NCBI GenBank assembly: GCA_008711295.1
Contig: VUYV01000036.1
Location: 2,506,732 to 2,570,731 of the forward strand
Direction of reading: 5' to 3'
DNA length: 64,000 nucleotides
Source of the DNA: Anarhynchus alexandrinus
Taxonomy: Eukaryota; Chordata; Aves; Charadriiformes; Charadriidae
This document shows, piece by piece, positions 61,169 to 64,000 of the stretch. Position 1 is the stretch's first letter. Every line of letters starts with the position of its first letter. The notes below the pieces were generated by a model. That model was not told the DNA's origin, searched no databases, and was given only the letters and a program-made list of their open reading frames with translations. The translations under genes and the position numbers were made by a program.

Positions 61169-64000
61169 TTTGATGGACAGGGAGTCTCTAAGCAGGCTTT
61201 GCTCCTGGAAAAAATGAGTGTGGAAAAATACTGCTCAACATATCTGGCCGCCTGTGTTTCTTGCCTTGAGAGTATTTCTATGAGGTAAAAGTGACCTCTT
61301 CATTAATCTGTCTTCATTGCTCCTACTTTTAGAGAATCAGGTATAGGAGCACTTTATTAACAGAAAAGTCTGTTTATTTTCAAGAACCCACAATATGAAC
61401 AGTATAGATAGATAGTTAGCTTGGAGTTTTCTGTAGGACAATTCAAGTAATGAAAAAACAATAAAAGAAAATGTATGTGTTTTCTAAATTCTGTATCTTG
61501 GCTTTAAAGAGCTTCTCTGACTAATTGCAGTCTTCTGGACTTACGCAAATGACTTTCATTGTGTTACAAGCTGTTGCAATATGTGGTCTTCTCATGCCTG
61601 AATATTCTCTCTCATCAGAGCACCAACAAAACAACAAAAAAGGACTTGAGAGATGGCTTTCCTGTGCCAAACACCATGTTTCTTCAACCAAAACAGCTAA
61701 CAACTTTCCTCTGGGATTTATATACAAGTTTATTTCCAATTTGAAATCTCTTCCTTGTGTTTGTCTCCTAGCTTATGATTTATGCTAAACACCATTGTGT
61801 TTTGAGACAAGGGAGGCACCTACAGTAGATGTCCATCAATAGAAACAGCTTGCCAGTATGGTTCCCTCTTCTTAGCAAGGACCCCCCACTTTGAGCCTCT
61901 TGTACCTCTTCCCAGGCACATGTGTTGAACTAGCCCAAGTGTTCCTCCACAGGATTATTCTGACTTGTTGTCTGAAAATGGTCTGCATCCTGCAGTTTAA
62001 TATTGCAATAGTTGTTCATTATACGTTGAAAGAAAACTTCTACACGTGAGCTCTCCTCTAGTTGTTTCAGTGGAAAATTAGTCATCTGGAGGAAACATGA
62101 AATCAGGAGTTACAGAGGCCTGCTGTTTCAGCTCCTTCCCTCTACATTTATCCAAAGGAGTTTCAGAGAGACTAACTGGAGTTTGCAAATCCTGAGGCTG
62201 ATGAGAGGTTAGGATGTTGCCTGGGCCCCTCTCTGACCTAGGCTAGCTCCACTTCAGAATCTTCCTGTGCTGGGGATTGTTACTGACCAAACAAAAAGCA
62301 AATTTCTCTCCAGTTTATTATTAGCACAAGGCCCCTTTTTTGATCCAATGCTTCCTAGCAACCTGAGTGTCTGTTTGTTAGTTTGCTTTTCACAAACTGT
62401 TATCATAAGTCCATGGAAACAGAGTACTTGGTGAATTAGCCGATACCCTTGAAAAGATAACGATAGGAGCAGTGGCCAAACCCAGAAAAGGCAGAAGGCA
62501 CTTTGCCACGCTAATGCGATCCAGAGCTTGAGTGCCTGCAGTGCGTGGGGTGCCCAAGAAGGGGGACAGGAGCGGGGAGCTGCCTGCGCCCTGGGAATGG
62601 TGCCACCCAGCCATTCCCCCAGGCTGGATACCAGTCCCTTGGGCTGCAGTGAGGGGTTTTCAGGGCTGACAACCCTGCTCTGTCCCCTGGAGCTAAGCGT
62701 GTCACTGTTTCCTTTTAAAGACAAATCCATGAATAAGGGTTTCCTTCAAAGCTCTTAACTGAGCTTGGGTACCTTCTTTCGTGCTTGGGGTGCAGGTTCC
62801 TCCATTCAGCATCATCCGCTCCCCTGGTTCGGCTCCCTCTGGCTTTTGGGGGACCCAAACCCACAGCTTCCAGAAACCTTTCTTAGCTGGCAGCTTATAA
62901 GCTGTTTCAGGGACTCTCATTCTCCCCTGCTAAATTTGCTCCATTTTAATCACTAATGATTAAACACTAATGAGGCTGGAAGGAAAGTATGCACAGCAGT
63001 GTACAACCGGACAGGGGCTGGGGCACTCGCTAGGAAGAGCAGCATTCAGTCCCTCCGTCAGCTCTTACTGTATTAAATAACCATTGCAGGGACTGGAGTC
63101 CAGCTCTTTGCTCTCCCAAGTCACAGTGTTAAATCACCAAGGCCGAGTTGTCTCTGTTTGCTCTGTCAGTGTTTAATTATGCCGTCTGGGGCTCGACAGC
63201 TTCAACAGGAGAGAATGAATTCATCCTCCTCCCCTCCTGAACAGCCTAGGGTTGTGGCCCTTGGTCCATAGAGTGGAAGGGGACTGCCCCCTCATCCTGC
63301 CATTTTGGATGCCCCCTTTGCACAGTGCTTTCCCCAAGCATGCCTGTGGCACAGGGCATCTCCTGCGAGGCACACAGCAGGACAGGGAATTCCTTCATTG
63401 GGGCAGGATCCAGGTATGGCCCAAAAGCTGTCTCTTCCTAAAAAAGTCTAAGACAACACGTCATAAAATTGTGACATTTATAAATACTCTACGACTCCAG
63501 TGCTATCCTTTTTAAGGCCTTTTTTTTTTCAGTATAGAAGCATTGGCTTCATAGTAGCTAAGGCAGCAAGATAACTGTTATTTCCACAGGTATATAAAAA
63601 TGATATATTCTTGAACCTGTCTAAAACTTTCCTAAAATAACATTTTTCCTATACTGAGAGTGGCGTATTCTCAGGACGTGATGTAGTGAGGTGTACAGGC
63701 TCTCTTGGCACTCTTTGGGACTAACCCACATAATTCACTTGTAGTTTTGACATCCATGAGCGATGCACCTTTCCCACGCTCAGGCTGAAAAACGATTAAT
63801 ACCAATCCAGTCTGTATTTTGTATCTTGCAGACTTGTGCACAGCTTTTACTTGAGGTTACAAAATGTACTGTGTAAGCTCCTACAGCTAGCTGTTTATAA
63901 ATGGGCTAGTCCTCAACTGCGTGGCATGATCTTTGCCTGAAGTTCATTTTTTGTTTTATTTTCACGTTACTCTAGTTTATTTAAAAAGAAAAAAAAAGAT
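61169..64000. other. Intronic sequence to window end; nothing recognised
   Basis: The stretch 62500-63400 is GC-richer than average and holds overlapping frames on both strands (longest 62254-62730 minus, 158 codons), none with a recognisable domain. The FILIP1 exon that should follow codon 91 was not found here. Confidence 0.5.

Larger units (their letters stand above)
47075..64000 (+). other. FILIP1: FILIP1 intron 2 (5' part, runs beyond the window)
   Basis: No frame downstream shows the expected continuation of the coiled-coil (ARxxVI, then EAHYG-like residues), so this stretch is read as intron. It holds an ancient CR1 at 52345-52920, pyrimidine-rich and purine-rich tracts at 52.1 and 53.6 kb, a younger CR1 at 60661-61168 and a short CTCCTG repeat at 59503-59546. 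The longest open frame (62254-62730, minus, 158 codons) lies in a locally GC-richer part and shows no domain I recognise. A short diverged exon could have been missed by eye. Confidence 0.7.

Noticed and set aside
62254..62730. Longest open frame (158 codons, minus)
   Set aside because: No domain, splice context or family resemblance. It lies in GC-richer DNA where stops are rarer, and several similar frames overlap it on both strands.
1..64000. CRISPR array, phage, integron or defence system
   Set aside because: No regularly spaced repeats, no prokaryotic gene density and no ribosome-binding-site pattern. CR1 and spliced exon structure show a vertebrate genome.

Overview
The window looks like vertebrate nuclear DNA, most likely from a bird. 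It is AT-rich, has no dense gene array, and carries CR1 retrotransposons of the avian type, including one with the familiar 3' end reading (minus strand) toward tandem TTCTATG-like octamers. Repeat density is low and no mammalian SINEs or L1 are evident. Almost all open frames are short, lack homology I can recognise, and are best read as chance frames in non-coding DNA.

The only host coding sequence I can support is one exon at 46796-47074 on the plus strand. It begins with an AG acceptor, has its ATG six bases in (46802), and runs 91 codons in phase 0 to a GT donor at 47075. The peptide starts MRSRNQGGES and ends in the SKEDLIKLLSIMEGELQ motif that opens the CortBP2-type coiled-coil region. 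I recognise this as the first coding exon of FILIP1 (filamin A interacting protein 1). The DNA before it is therefore FILIP1 intron 1 and/or 5' flank. The DNA after it is the start of intron 2, which appears to run past the end of the window because I could not find the next exon (expected to continue with ARxxVI).

The rest is a long non-coding landscape with transposon relics. A LINE 3'-ORF relic in sense lies near 3.6-4.0 kb, followed by a perfect 13-bp-arm hairpin at 4.21 kb. A well-preserved but frameshifted CR1 lies on the minus strand at 20.2-21.2 kb. Two ancient, strongly decayed CR1 copies lie on the minus strand at 25.6-26.1 kb and 52.3-52.9 kb. A younger CR1 lies on the plus strand at 60.66-61.17 kb. 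Small relics of an old amniote interspersed repeat lie near 28.9, 29.1, 39.3 and 44.4 kb. A sharply bounded 294-bp GC-rich block at 27.23-27.52 kb, with TG...CA inverted ends and a near-duplicated 5-bp flank, is the most unusual unexplained object.

There is no sign of an operon, CRISPR array, phage, integron or other prokaryotic system. I found no novel multi-gene system, and I saw no clear CpG-island promoter, so the transcription start of FILIP1 is probably outside the window or at an inconspicuous site upstream.
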